A stretch of DNA of 64,000 nt, taken from positions 1 to 64,000 of the forward strand of contig DALYDD010000004.1 in the NCBI GenBank assembly GCA_031973395.1, read 5' to 3'. The stretch comes from DALYDD01 sp031973395. Its GTDB lineage: Bacteria > Patescibacteriota > Minisyncoccia > Phycocordibacterales > CAIZLB01. The stretch's first letter is position 1. Every line of letters begins with the position of its first letter. The notes beneath the pieces are model-generated. The model searched no databases. It worked only from the letters and a program-made list of their open reading frames with translations, and was not told the DNA's origin. Positions 44,109 to 52,190 of the stretch are shown here, piece by piece. A program made the position numbers and the translations under genes.

Positions 44109-44366
44109 ATGGAAGAAAAAATCATATTCGAGACTGGCTATACAGAAGACGAGATACAAAGCTTCTCTGAAGCAAATTATGGGCGTGAGCTGACAGAAAT
44201 TGAGATACACAGAATGAGAGACTATTTGTGGGATGACGATGATGTGTCTTGGGCACGAATAGAACTGATGGCAAAAGCAATCGAGGCGGTAATGGATAAC
44301 GAAGGCAACCAATGGAAATCGGTAGACGAAGATTATCAATCTAATTCAAAACAAAATGAGCGATAA
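44109..44366 (+). CDS. Small acidic protein of the element
   Basis: 85 residues, acidic, helical, with no recognised motif. It lies 20 nt after the ATPase stop and overlaps the next gene by 11 nt, so it is part of the same operon. Confidence 0.6.
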   Translation: MEEKIIFETGYTEDEIQSFSEANYGRELTEIEIHRMRDYLWDDDDVSWARIELMAKAIEAVMDNEGNQWKSVDEDYQSNSKQNER

Positions 44367-44862
44367 AAGTGGTCCAAAAACAGACGAAGGAAAAGCTGTA
44401 TCAAAATACAATGCCATAAAGCACGGCTTGCTTACCAAAGAAGTCCTTGTTGATGCTGACGAAGTGAATGACCTTAATCAACTCAAGGAAGCGTTATACG
44501 AAGCCCTAGACCCTGTAGGTCCAATGGAAAACCTACTCGTGGACCGCATTATCTCAAACGCTTGGAGACTGCGAAGAGCTATCCAAGTCGAGACCAAAAC
44601 TATGGAGTGGTATCAGAACGATTTTGACTTTTTCCCTGTAGGACAAAGCGAAGAACAGCAAGCACGAAAAAGCGTAAAGAATATGTTGAGCAATGACAGT
44701 GTAGACACCATCCTTCGCTACGAAACTACCATCGAACGAAGCCTCTTTCGAGCACTCCACGAACTAGAACGTTTACAGGCAAAAAGGAACGGAAAAGATG
44801 TCCAAGTTCCTGCCGTGGTCGATGTAAATCTCGATAGTTCGTTTCGCAAAAATGAACTGTAA
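44356..44862 (+). CDS. Conserved KHGL-motif protein
   Basis: 168 residues. The opening GPKTDEGKAVSKYNAIKHGLLTKEVLV and the later ENLLVDRIISNAWRLRRAIQVET are hallmarks of a widespread family of unknown function common in phage-like and Planctomycetes loci, possibly a DNA-binding terminase-small-subunit analogue. Function not established. Confidence 0.65.
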   Translation: MSDKSGPKTDEGKAVSKYNAIKHGLLTKEVLVDADEVNDLNQLKEALYEALDPVGPMENLLVDRIISNAWRLRRAIQVETKTMEWYQNDFDFFPVGQSEEQQARKSVKNMLSNDSVDTILRYETTIERSLFRALHELERLQAKRNGKDVQVPAVVDVNLDSSFRKNEL

Positions 44863-44905
44863 AAACGGTTAAACCCTATTGATTTCGGACACTTAACAAA
44901 CCTTT

Positions 44906-45523
44906 ATGAGCAAATCAGAAGCTGACTGGTGCAAGAAAATAGAAATATGGTGGTTACTTCGAGACATAAAAGAAAAAGGTGGCTACAAATACACTACCAT
45001 ATCTTGGGGTGAAGACGGCTCTCGTGGAAGTATATCGGTCCAAGTATCTGTATGCGATGAAGAAAAATACGCTCGCTTTATCTACACCCAAATAGACAAC
45101 TCTACAGGTGAAAAGAAGGACTATGACTATAAGGTCCCGATAATCGAAACTCCCTGTCATTTTGGCGGTACTCGATACTGGTTCAAGTGCAATCTCTACA
45201 AGAATAATCAGTATTGCGGACGACGTGTCGGTGTCCTCTATAAAGATGGAAACTGGTTCGGATGCCGACATTGCTACGAACTTACCTACGCCTCAAGAAA
45301 AGTGAATAAGCGATACAAACACTATCCGATGTTTCGGGTCCTTGAGATTGATGCAGAAATCGAAAAGCTTGAACAAAAAGCGAAGCGTTATACCTACAAA
45401 GGCGTACCCACAAAAAGACGACAAAAACTAGTGAAACTCTATCAAGAAGCATCTCGCAATTATCGTGCATTTTCTGACACAGAAAAGGGTCTTAACGTGC
45501 ACAAAAAAGGTCGAAGATTTTAG
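44906..45523 (+). CDS. Zinc-ribbon-like protein of the element
   Basis: 205 residues. Central HFGGTRYWFKCNLY...YCGRRVGVLY...WFGCRHCYELTYAS carries four to five cysteines in a CxnC...CxxC arrangement seen in a family of unknown proteins of mobile elements. The basic C-terminus (KGVPTKRRQKLVKLY) suggests nucleic acid binding. Confidence 0.65.
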   Translation: MSKSEADWCKKIEIWWLLRDIKEKGGYKYTTISWGEDGSRGSISVQVSVCDEEKYARFIYTQIDNSTGEKKDYDYKVPIIETPCHFGGTRYWFKCNLYKNNQYCGRRVGVLYKDGNWFGCRHCYELTYASRKVNKRYKHYPMFRVLEIDAEIEKLEQKAKRYTYKGVPTKRRQKLVKLYQEASRNYRAFSDTEKGLNVHKKGRRF

Positions 45524-45537
45524 CAAAAAATGATATT

Positions 45538-45774
45538 ATGAACTCATTACACGAAAGCCAAAATAATACCCTCACGGTTGAGAATACTGGAAAGCTTTTG
45601 TGTGATGAGAAGGCATCTGTAGTTCTCTCAAAGGACACACTCAATGCTCTTGAAGAGCTTGGCGATGTATTGAGAGGTATTCATAAAAGGATGGTATTTG
45701 AAGGATACGAAATTGTGGATGGAAACATTCGCAAACTAGTGCCTCAAAATGTAAATGTATATGAAAAAGTCTAG
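45538..45774 (+). CDS. Small protein coupled to the recombinase
   Basis: 78 residues with a helical middle (SKDTLNALEELGDVLRGIHKRM). Its 3' end overlaps the recombinase start by 20 nt. By position it could be a recombination directionality factor, but no family signature supports this. Confidence 0.5.
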   Translation: MNSLHESQNNTLTVENTGKLLCDEKASVVLSKDTLNALEELGDVLRGIHKRMVFEGYEIVDGNIRKLVPQNVNVYEKV

Positions 45775-47482
45775 TATCAAAACTGAAAAAGATTTGATTG
45801 CCGAAATACTCAACGGAAAATACCGTGACTGTTATTTAATATATAACCGCAAGAGCACTGACGAAGCCGACAATCAGAAGAACTCCATTTCATATCAAAA
45901 ATCAGAGAACGCTCGATACGCTTATCGAGAAAAACTTTCAATAGCTCAAATTACCATTAAAGGTTTCTCTGCCGATGGTATTATTTCCGAAAAACATTCT
46001 GGCTTTACCGAAGATGACGATATAAACATCACCGATGATGGCTTGGTCCAATATAGGATTGATAGACCAAAGTTTCAGAAGATGCTTCAGTTCGTAAGCC
46101 AAGGATATTTCAAAGGTGTTATCTGTTTGTGTTGGGACCGTATAAGCCGAAACAAAGGTGACGATACTCTTATCCGCAAACTTATGCGTAAGGGTGTTGA
46201 TTTCCGTTTCGTGTATGCCAATTACGAGAAGACCAGCTCTGGTGCTTTGCATATGGACATCGACGGTATGTTCTCACAACACCACTCACGTGTTACCAGT
46301 GAAAAAGTTACCATCACCATACGAAATTCAAGAGAAAAAGGCATTTGTACCTATCGTGCACCGATTGGATATTTGAATAATGGTACGATGGAAGATAAGC
46401 CGATGGACCCATTTCGTGCACCCATCATCAAGCAGATGTATGAGTACTATGCTACTGGCGATTGGAGTTTGTCTGACCTCGCTCGTTACGCCAATGAGCA
46501 GGGTTTTACGACTGTACCAATGCGACGTAGAAGGACAAAAGAAGAAATGCTCGCTGAAGAGGATGAGTTTGAGGAAATTGAAAAGACATCACGCCCTGTA
46601 ACTGAAAATCATATAAGCAGAATACTCACTAATCCTTTTTATACTGGAAAGGTCCTCAATTCAGAAGGCAAATACATACCAAGCAATAGCCATCAAGCTA
46701 TTGTAACCGAAAAGCTATTCGAGGATGTGCAAGCTATACTCAAAAAGAAAAAAGTGAGTGTTCACTATACTGAAAAACTGGACCAACCACTTCGAGGTAT
46801 CGTACGTTGTGAACAATGTGGACGTGTTTATACACCTTACACAAAGAAAGGTATTCAATACTATAACTCTCGATGTGTGAATGGTTGCTCAAACACCCTC
46901 AAGAACTTCAACTTTGATTTTATAGATAAGAAAATTGGCGGTCTCATCACTGGTCTTCATTTTACCGATGACGAAATTGAGCAGATGGATGCTCGTGCAG
47001 GTACAGAGATTGCTTTGCTTGAAGAAAAGCGACACAAGAAACTCGACCAAGTAGAGAGAAAGAAGAAAAAGATACGTGAGGACCTTGCGTATCTACGTTC
47101 AAATAAAATATCTCTTTTGAAATCTGGAGTTTACACACCAGAAGGTTATGTTGCTGAAGAGACAAAACTTGATAGCGAACTTTCTGTATTGAAAAACAGT
47201 GAAAACATTTCTGACATTGCTATACACGAAACTATGAAGGACGTACAAAAACTTTCAGAACTTGTGAAAAACGTTGCACCTTATTACCAATTCGCAAAAC
47301 CACACGAAAAAGAACAAATTGTTCGTGTTATCTTTTCAGAACTTTCAGTTTCCCAAAATACGTTGAATTATAAGTGCAAAAAAGGATTTGAGTGCTTTGA
47401 AAATCGCTTTCTTGCTGTTTGTGACCCTACGGAGAGTCGAACTCCGCTTCTCGCCTTGAAAAGGCGATGTCCTAACCGATAG
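45755..47482 (+). CDS. Large serine recombinase (integrase of the element)
   Basis: 575 residues. Resolvase domain with catalytic Ser34 in YNRKSTDE and the active-site arginine region WDRISRNKGD; Recombinase domain (RAPIGY, DPFRAPIIKQMYEYYATGDWSLSDLARYANEQG); zinc ribbon (CEQCGR...CVNGC); a long coiled-coil; C-terminal tail. Such enzymes integrate and excise elements through short attachment sites. The last ~20 codons are encoded by the antisense strand of tRNA-Glu (47422-47482), so the C-terminus is supplied by the attachment site. Excision would change it. Confidence 0.93.
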   Translation: MYMKKSSIKTEKDLIAEILNGKYRDCYLIYNRKSTDEADNQKNSISYQKSENARYAYREKLSIAQITIKGFSADGIISEKHSGFTEDDDINITDDGLVQYRIDRPKFQKMLQFVSQGYFKGVICLCWDRISRNKGDDTLIRKLMRKGVDFRFVYANYEKTSSGALHMDIDGMFSQHHSRVTSEKVTITIRNSREKGICTYRAPIGYLNNGTMEDKPMDPFRAPIIKQMYEYYATGDWSLSDLARYANEQGFTTVPMRRRRTKEEMLAEEDEFEEIEKTSRPVTENHISRILTNPFYTGKVLNSEGKYIPSNSHQAIVTEKLFEDVQAILKKKKVSVHYTEKLDQPLRGIVRCEQCGRVYTPYTKKGIQYYNSRCVNGCSNTLKNFNFDFIDKKIGGLITGLHFTDDEIEQMDARAGTEIALLEEKRHKKLDQVERKKKKIREDLAYLRSNKISLLKSGVYTPEGYVAEETKLDSELSVLKNSENISDIAIHETMKDVQKLSELVKNVAPYYQFAKPHEKEQIVRVIFSELSVSQNTLNYKCKKGFECFENRFLAVCDPTESRTPLLALKRRCPNR

Positions 47483-47493
47483 ACGATAGGGCC
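47422..47493 (-). tRNA. tRNA-Glu (anticodon UUC), attachment site
   Basis: Acceptor GGCCCTA/TAGGGTC, D arm GTCTATCGGTTAGGAC, anticodon loop TTTTCAA, T arm CGGAG-TTCGACT-CTCCG. It overlaps the recombinase 3' end in antisense. Its 3' end is the right attachment site (TGTGACCC on plus). Confidence 0.96.
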
Positions 47494-47574
47494 ATATAGC
47501 TGAATAGAGCCTATTATATGCATTTTCTAGGGAAAATCAACCCGGAAATCTTGGTCTGTCAAACTAGTCTTGAA

Positions 47575-47603
47575 TTGACAAAGCGGTCATCTTTGCCATG
47601 ATA
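47575..47603 (+). promoter_or_regulatory. Possible promoter upstream of the NlpC/P60 gene
   Basis: TTGACA (47575-47580), 17-nt spacer, ATGATA (47598-47603). The -10 is weak and the leader would be about 180 nt. The rest of 47494-47788 shows no gene; a good Shine-Dalgarno (AAAGGA) stands just before the start at 47789. Confidence 0.4.
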
Positions 47604-47788
47604 GAGCCAACATGCTTCTTACCAAGAAAATTCAGGTTTGGTCTAGTTTCGTCTAGTTTTTCCTTCTGTGCACCATATCTCAGGCGTAGTTTTTGTCTCA
47701 TGTAGAGATATTGTGACAATAGTACTTTTCTCAAAAAAGCTTCAAATTACATTCAAATTCAAATAGTACAAAAGAAAGGAAATAACTC

Positions 47789-48433
47789 ATGCATACAAGA
47801 GTGATTAATAATCGCATTGTCGTTGATCTCTGGGCTTTGCGACTCCCGATTGGAATGGAAGAGATAAAAGCTCTTCTTCACAGAGAAGGCGTCAACATTC
47901 TCGACGTGGATGTGGTGGAGATTGCTCGCGAACTTGTGGGCAAAGCTCGGTGGAAATTCGGAGTATTTCTCCACGAAATGCCGTGCTTCCTGGATTGCTC
48001 TGCGCTCACAAAATGGGTGTACGGGCAAAAAGGTATTTGGCTGCCGCGTCGGTCTATGCAGCAATATCAGTATTGCCAGCAATACGGCCAAATCATCGAG
48101 GGTGTGGATCTCATTCAACCTGGGGATCTGGTATTTATGAGCAGTCATTATAAATATCAACGGCTCACCGATTCTGATGAGGGGATCGGCCATGTCTGTC
48201 TGGCGGTAGATAAAGACAATATCATTTGCGCCACCAATAGTGGCCTCGGAAATGATGTGGTCGAAATCTCTCTCGCCAAAGCTCTTGAACTCCGGAAGAT
48301 ACGCGCTATCGGAAGAGTCTTCCGTCCAGGCGCTCATCTGAAGACACTCGAGCTCCCTGGAAATTGGGAAGTGGAATCCGCTGATGATATTCACTGGATT
48401 CTAGACCAAATCCTGGTGGCTGGTGCGGCATAA
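47789..48433 (+). CDS. NlpC/P60-type cell-wall peptidase-like protein
   Basis: 214 residues. Nucleophile motif CFLDCSALTKWVYGQKG (D-C-S), RRSMQQYQ, QPGDLVFMSS, and the catalytic His in GIGHVCLAV fit NlpC/P60 endopeptidases that cut peptidoglycan stem peptides. No signal peptide is seen. The gene has a Shine-Dalgarno AAAGGA, rare in this window, its own terminator, and stands alone between the element and tRNA-Val. Confidence 0.88.
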   Translation: MHTRVINNRIVVDLWALRLPIGMEEIKALLHREGVNILDVDVVEIARELVGKARWKFGVFLHEMPCFLDCSALTKWVYGQKGIWLPRRSMQQYQYCQQYGQIIEGVDLIQPGDLVFMSSHYKYQRLTDSDEGIGHVCLAVDKDNIICATNSGLGNDVVEISLAKALELRKIRAIGRVFRPGAHLKTLELPGNWEVESADDIHWILDQILVAGAA

Positions 48434-48479
48434 AACGAGCAGTAGTCGCATCTGCACGAATACTTGTACAAAGAAACCG

Positions 48480-48506
48480 AACCCGCAGGGCATTGCCTTG
48501 CGGGTT
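48480..48506 (+). terminator. Terminator of the NlpC/P60 gene
   Basis: AACCCGCA (48480-48487) pairs with TGCGGGTT (48499-48506), then a T run. Confidence 0.85.
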
Positions 48507-48544
48507 TTCTTTTTACGTATTTATAGTAAGATGATGCTCACAAA

Positions 48545-48617
48545 GGGCGATTAGCTCAGTTGGTAGAGCGCAACATTGACGTTGTTGATGCCAGAGGTTC
48601 GAGTCCTCTATCGCCCA
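48545..48617 (+). tRNA. tRNA-Val (anticodon GAC)
   Basis: Acceptor GGGCGAT/ATCGCCC, D arm GCTCAGTTGGTAGAGC, anticodon loop TTGACGT, T arm AGAGG-TTCGAGT-CCTCT. No composite element follows this tRNA. Confidence 0.97.
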
Positions 48618-48619
48618 CA

Positions 48620-48658
48620 AAGAAAAGAAAAACGCGGACCAAATCCGCGTTTTTCTTT
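48620..48658. terminator. Bidirectional terminator between tRNA-Val and trxB
   Basis: AACGCGGA-ccaaa-TCCGCGTT (48631-48651) flanked by A-rich and T-rich tracts, so it can serve both converging units. Confidence 0.85.
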
Positions 48659-48675
48659 ATCTCTCTATTCGACCC

Positions 48676-49623
48676 CTACTTCTTACAGATATGCATATAG
48701 ATATCCTCAAGCGCCTTGATGGCGTCACCTGCTGCAATATTGTTCTGGTGGTACAAACCATCTGTACAATCGCCAGCGGCCCAAACTCCAGTCACAGAAG
48801 CAGCTTGAGTCATAGGATTCACTTTTATCTTTCCGAATTCATCCATAGCCACTAAATCAGCAGCAAAATCGGTATTTGGGATAAGTCCAATCTCAACAAA
48901 TATTCCGGTAACGGGCAGGTGCTCAACTGTACCAGCAGCATTATTTTTATAAATAATTCCTTCGACAAACTTGTCTCCACGAACTTCCTCTACGACCGCT
49001 TCGGTAATAGCTTTGACATTTTCTTTTGCTAAAATCTTCTCGACAGTGACAGGGTCTGCACGAAAGTCCTTGCTTCGATTTAGAATAGTGACACTTTTGC
49101 AATATGCAGCGAGTTGCGCCGCACTTTCGAATGCGGCATTGCCTCCGCCAATCACTGCTACGTCTTGATCTGAGAAAATTGGCCCGTCACAAGTGGCACA
49201 ATAGGTGAGGCCTTTATGTTCGAAAATATCAGCACCTTTAGCTTCGAGTCGGCGGCGCTTGCTACCGGTGGTGATCAGAATCGTTCGGCCGATATAAGAC
49301 TCTTCGTCTTTATTTTGTCTTGTAACTTTGAATACATAACTCTCTGTACCTTCAATGTGGAGTTTCTCAACTTTTCCAACGCGTACACCAGTTTTGATTT
49401 CAACAATATCTGCTGCATAAGCTCGCAAATGAGCCTCAAGACTTTTGGATAAATCAGCACCAGAGATTTTGATGGTACCAATCCAGTTTTCAATACCTTC
49501 AGAAACCGAACTTTGACCGTCAAAGTTTTCGGTCAAGAATAATGTTTTTAGTTTTTTTCGGCTTGCATAGACACCAGCGGCTACGCCGGCGGGTCCACCG
49601 CCAATAATGATGAGGTCGTACAT
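48676..49623 (-). CDS. trxB: Thioredoxin reductase
   Basis: 315 residues. FAD-binding GGGPAGVAAGVYASRK, active-site CATC (TYCATCDGP), NAD(P)H-binding GGGNAAFESAAQLA and the C-terminal FAD motif GVWAAGDCTD. It reduces thioredoxin-type proteins. It follows ftsZ on the same strand after 25 nt. Confidence 0.95.
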   Translation of the reverse strand: MYDLIIIGGGPAGVAAGVYASRKKLKTLFLTENFDGQSSVSEGIENWIGTIKISGADLSKSLEAHLRAYAADIVEIKTGVRVGKVEKLHIEGTESYVFKVTRQNKDEESYIGRTILITTGSKRRRLEAKGADIFEHKGLTYCATCDGPIFSDQDVAVIGGGNAAFESAAQLAAYCKSVTILNRSKDFRADPVTVEKILAKENVKAITEAVVEEVRGDKFVEGIIYKNNAAGTVEHLPVTGIFVEIGLIPNTDFAADLVAMDEFGKIKVNPMTQAASVTGVWAAGDCTDGLYHQNNIAAGDAIKALEDIYMHICKK

Positions 49624-49648
49624 AATTTAGGAACTTATTATATCAGAA

Positions 49649-50878
49649 TTACTTCAACTTCGATCGTCGCAAAAACGCAGGAACGGCAGACCAGTCATCA
49701 TCATTTGATGTCTCGATTGGTTTTGGTTCGCTGTCAGGCTTCTTTTCTTCTTCTCGTTTCGGTACTGAGTTAAAGATTCGTCCTCGACTTTCTGCCGCTT
49801 CCTCGTCCGCATTTCGGAGAGTTGATTGCGGAACGGTAGATTGGATTTGGTTCACATTGTCGCCTGGTCGTGCAAATTGAGGCGCAGAGGTGTCACCGAA
49901 CAAAGATCGGCGAAATTCTGCTTGAGGGAAGTTTGCAGCAATAACTGTGATACGGATTTCGTTCTTTTTGAGATTCTCGTCGCGAACTGTACCGAAAATG
50001 ATTTTTGCATTTGGGTCCACAGAGTCTGTGATAACTTTTGCAGCTTCCTGGATTTCCCACATAGTGAGATCGTCGCCGCCTGCGATCGAGAAGAGGACAC
50101 CTTTTGCTCCATGAATAGAAACATCGATGAGTGGAGAGCTGATGGCTGCTTTTGCAGCTTCCTCGGCTCGTTTTTCACCACTTGCAGTACCGACACCCAT
50201 GAGGGCTGAACCAGCATTTTCGAGAACGGCGCGAATATCAGCGAAGTCGATATTACCGACGACACCCGGTGTAGTGATCAAATCTGAAATTCCTTCGACG
50301 GCTTCTTTTAACACATCGTCACACATAGCGAATGCATGTTTTGCCGGGGTGTCTTTTGAAACTGCTGCTGCGAGCTTGTCGTTTGGAATGACCACAAGTG
50401 CATCTACTGCTTTACTCAATTCTTCGAGGCCTTGTTCTGCGAGTCGCATGCGCTGCTGTCCTTCGAATGCGAATGGTTTTGTAACAACTGCAACTGTGAG
50501 GGCTCCCATTTCTTTTGCAATCCTTGCAACAACTGGTGCTGCACCTGTACAAGTTCCACCACCAAGTCCGCCGGCGACAAAGACCATATCAGAATTTTTG
50601 AGAGCTTCTTGGATTTCTTCTTTTGTTTCTTCTGCCGCCTTTCGTCCAACGTCTGGATTCATGCCTGCGCCAAGTCCGCGCGTGAGATTTTTTCCAATAT
50701 GAATTTTTCTTTTTGCGAGAGAATGATGAAGTTCTTGGGCATCAGTATTAACCGCTATAAAATCAATGCCTTTAACTTTGGCATTCACCATGTGATTAAT
50801 GGCATTTTTTCCTGAACCGCCGCAGCCGACTGCTTTGATTCTCGCAAATGTTTCAACTTCTGTTTTTACCTGTGGCAT
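49649..50878 (-). CDS. ftsZ: Cell division protein FtsZ
   Basis: 409 residues. Tubulin-like GTPase that forms the Z ring. N-terminal GCGGSGKNAINHM, the tubulin signature GGLGGGTCTGAAPV, NIDFADIRAVLENAGSALMG, and a C-terminal peptide (VPAFLRR) that binds FtsA. A linker of about 60 residues precedes that tail. A promoter and a hairpin lie in its leader (50942-51002). Confidence 0.97.
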   Translation of the reverse strand: MPQVKTEVETFARIKAVGCGGSGKNAINHMVNAKVKGIDFIAVNTDAQELHHSLAKRKIHIGKNLTRGLGAGMNPDVGRKAAEETKEEIQEALKNSDMVFVAGGLGGGTCTGAAPVVARIAKEMGALTVAVVTKPFAFEGQQRMRLAEQGLEELSKAVDALVVIPNDKLAAAVSKDTPAKHAFAMCDDVLKEAVEGISDLITTPGVVGNIDFADIRAVLENAGSALMGVGTASGEKRAEEAAKAAISSPLIDVSIHGAKGVLFSIAGGDDLTMWEIQEAAKVITDSVDPNAKIIFGTVRDENLKKNEIRITVIAANFPQAEFRRSLFGDTSAPQFARPGDNVNQIQSTVPQSTLRNADEEAAESRGRIFNSVPKREEEKKPDSEPKPIETSNDDDWSAVPAFLRRSKLK

Positions 50879-50941
50879 GATTTTTCTTGGATTATTTGCC
50901 TTGTTTGGGCGGATTAGGATACGAATTAAAAGCGAGGGCGC

Positions 50942-50967
50942 ATATCGATCGGCTTAGTGATCGATAT
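50942..50967 (-). promoter_or_regulatory. Stem-loop in the ftsZ leader
   Basis: Perfect 9-bp palindrome ATATCGATC (42-50) / GATCGATAT (59-67) with an 8-nt loop, between the promoter and the ftsZ start. It could be an operator or an mRNA structure. Confidence 0.55.
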
Positions 50968-50993
50968 ACTTACTCGCGATGGGTATGAGGCCT

Positions 50994-51002
50994 ATTATAG
51001 CA
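50994..51002 (-). promoter_or_regulatory. Extended -10 promoter of ftsZ
   Basis: Minus strand TGC-TATAAT. No strong -35 is visible. It gives a leader of about 110 nt. Confidence 0.6.
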
Positions 51003-51155
51003 TTTATTCGATATGTGGAAATAGGGGAGAAGCGTCCTGGAACGATTGACAATGGTTGGGTTATGATTTGGAATAAATGGCCTTAAATAAAGCTTTTTAA
51101 ATAGTTTTTGAATTGTTTGACTATGTTTTTTGTATATTTATTGTATGATTATTCT

Positions 51156-52160
51156 ATGAACAAACAAAAAGGGGAAAGCAGGGTTGTGATGACACTTTTA
51201 ATTGCCATTCTTATTATTGTACTTGTTGGAGTGGCGGTATATTTGGTGCAACTTTCTAGTGAAGATTTGGCATCGAATACTGATGCACAAAATGCGACTT
51301 CTACAAATTCAAATTCGAACAATTCCACCACGAATACGAATCCTCCTGCGACAACTTCACCAAACGCGGTGCTTGCAGAAAATTGCGGCTTCAAAGTTTT
51401 TACTCCTGCTGTAAATACTGTAGTTTCTTTTCCTCTTGCGGTTAATGGCGTGATCGATAGTTCGAATTATCGGCGACTCGGATGTAATTGGGGTCGATTT
51501 GAAGGACAGGGAGGAACTGCAGAAGTGTTTGCGTTTATAAAAGGAGAATGGGTGCCTGTTAGTACCTGGAAAGATCGCGGAACGAAAAAACCAATTATGC
51601 TTAGCGAAGATTGGACAAGTACTACAACACGCTTCTCTATAAATCTTTTCCTAGATGAAAGAATTGCTTCTTTGAAATTAGACGAAGGATACCAGGCGCT
51701 AACCTCAGGAACAAAGTTGAAAGCGGTATTTACTGAAGATAACGCACAGGGCATACCAAATCCAGATAAGCTCGAGATACCGCTCGTATATGCTGGTCCA
51801 AAGACAGATACGATGAAGGTTACTATTTTTCTCAATGATATGAATTCACCGGTAGACTGTGGTGCAGTATATCCCGTGGTCAGAACTGTTCCAAAAACCA
51901 TTGCTGTCGCCAACGCTTCGCTGCAGGCATTATTTATGGAAGAAAATGTTGCACTGCAACCCCTTTATAATGGAATAAAATTGCAGGGGACAACTGCCAT
52001 TGTCGATTTCAAGCGAGCGGCGCTCACATATCTAGACAGCCCAGCATGTATGCAAGCGGCAATAAAATCCCCAATTGAAAAAACTCTTTTGCAATATCCT
52101 ACAATAAAGAAAGTTGAATACTCAATTGAGGGCAAAATCAAAACAGATTGGGATGCTTAG
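51156..52160 (+). CDS. Membrane-anchored Gmad2/GerMN-domain protein
   Basis: 334 residues from the ATG at 51156. TM about 10-31, Asn/Thr/Ser-rich linker, an Ig-like Gmad2 domain (FKVFTPAVNTVVSFPLAVNGVI) and a GerMN-type domain (MKVTIFLNDMNSP...NASLQALF). These pairs are found in spore-germination and lipoprotein-type envelope proteins; the role here is unknown. It sits inverted between ftsZ and ftsA. Confidence 0.8.
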   Translation: MNKQKGESRVVMTLLIAILIIVLVGVAVYLVQLSSEDLASNTDAQNATSTNSNSNNSTTNTNPPATTSPNAVLAENCGFKVFTPAVNTVVSFPLAVNGVIDSSNYRRLGCNWGRFEGQGGTAEVFAFIKGEWVPVSTWKDRGTKKPIMLSEDWTSTTTRFSINLFLDERIASLKLDEGYQALTSGTKLKAVFTEDNAQGIPNPDKLEIPLVYAGPKTDTMKVTIFLNDMNSPVDCGAVYPVVRTVPKTIAVANASLQALFMEENVALQPLYNGIKLQGTTAIVDFKRAALTYLDSPACMQAAIKSPIEKTLLQYPTIKKVEYSIEGKIKTDWDA

Positions 52161-52190
52161 GTCTCGCAAGTAAAATGTGCTGCGATGCGA

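Larger units (their letters stand above)
37765..47427. mobile_element. Integrated element in the tRNA-Glu 3' end, serine recombinase type
   Basis: Both ends carry TGTGACCC (37765-37772 and 47420-47427), the end of tRNA-Glu. Contents: two small membrane/unknown proteins, divergent prenyl synthase and type I IDI, AbiJ-like protein, DUF5659, replication-type ATPase, three small conserved proteins and a large serine recombinase at the right end. Excision between the repeats would rejoin tRNA-Glu to the hairpin at 37718-37773 and recreate the tRNA-plus-composite layout seen at tRNA-Arg and tRNA-Phe. The boundaries are inferred from that reconstruction. Confidence 0.75.
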
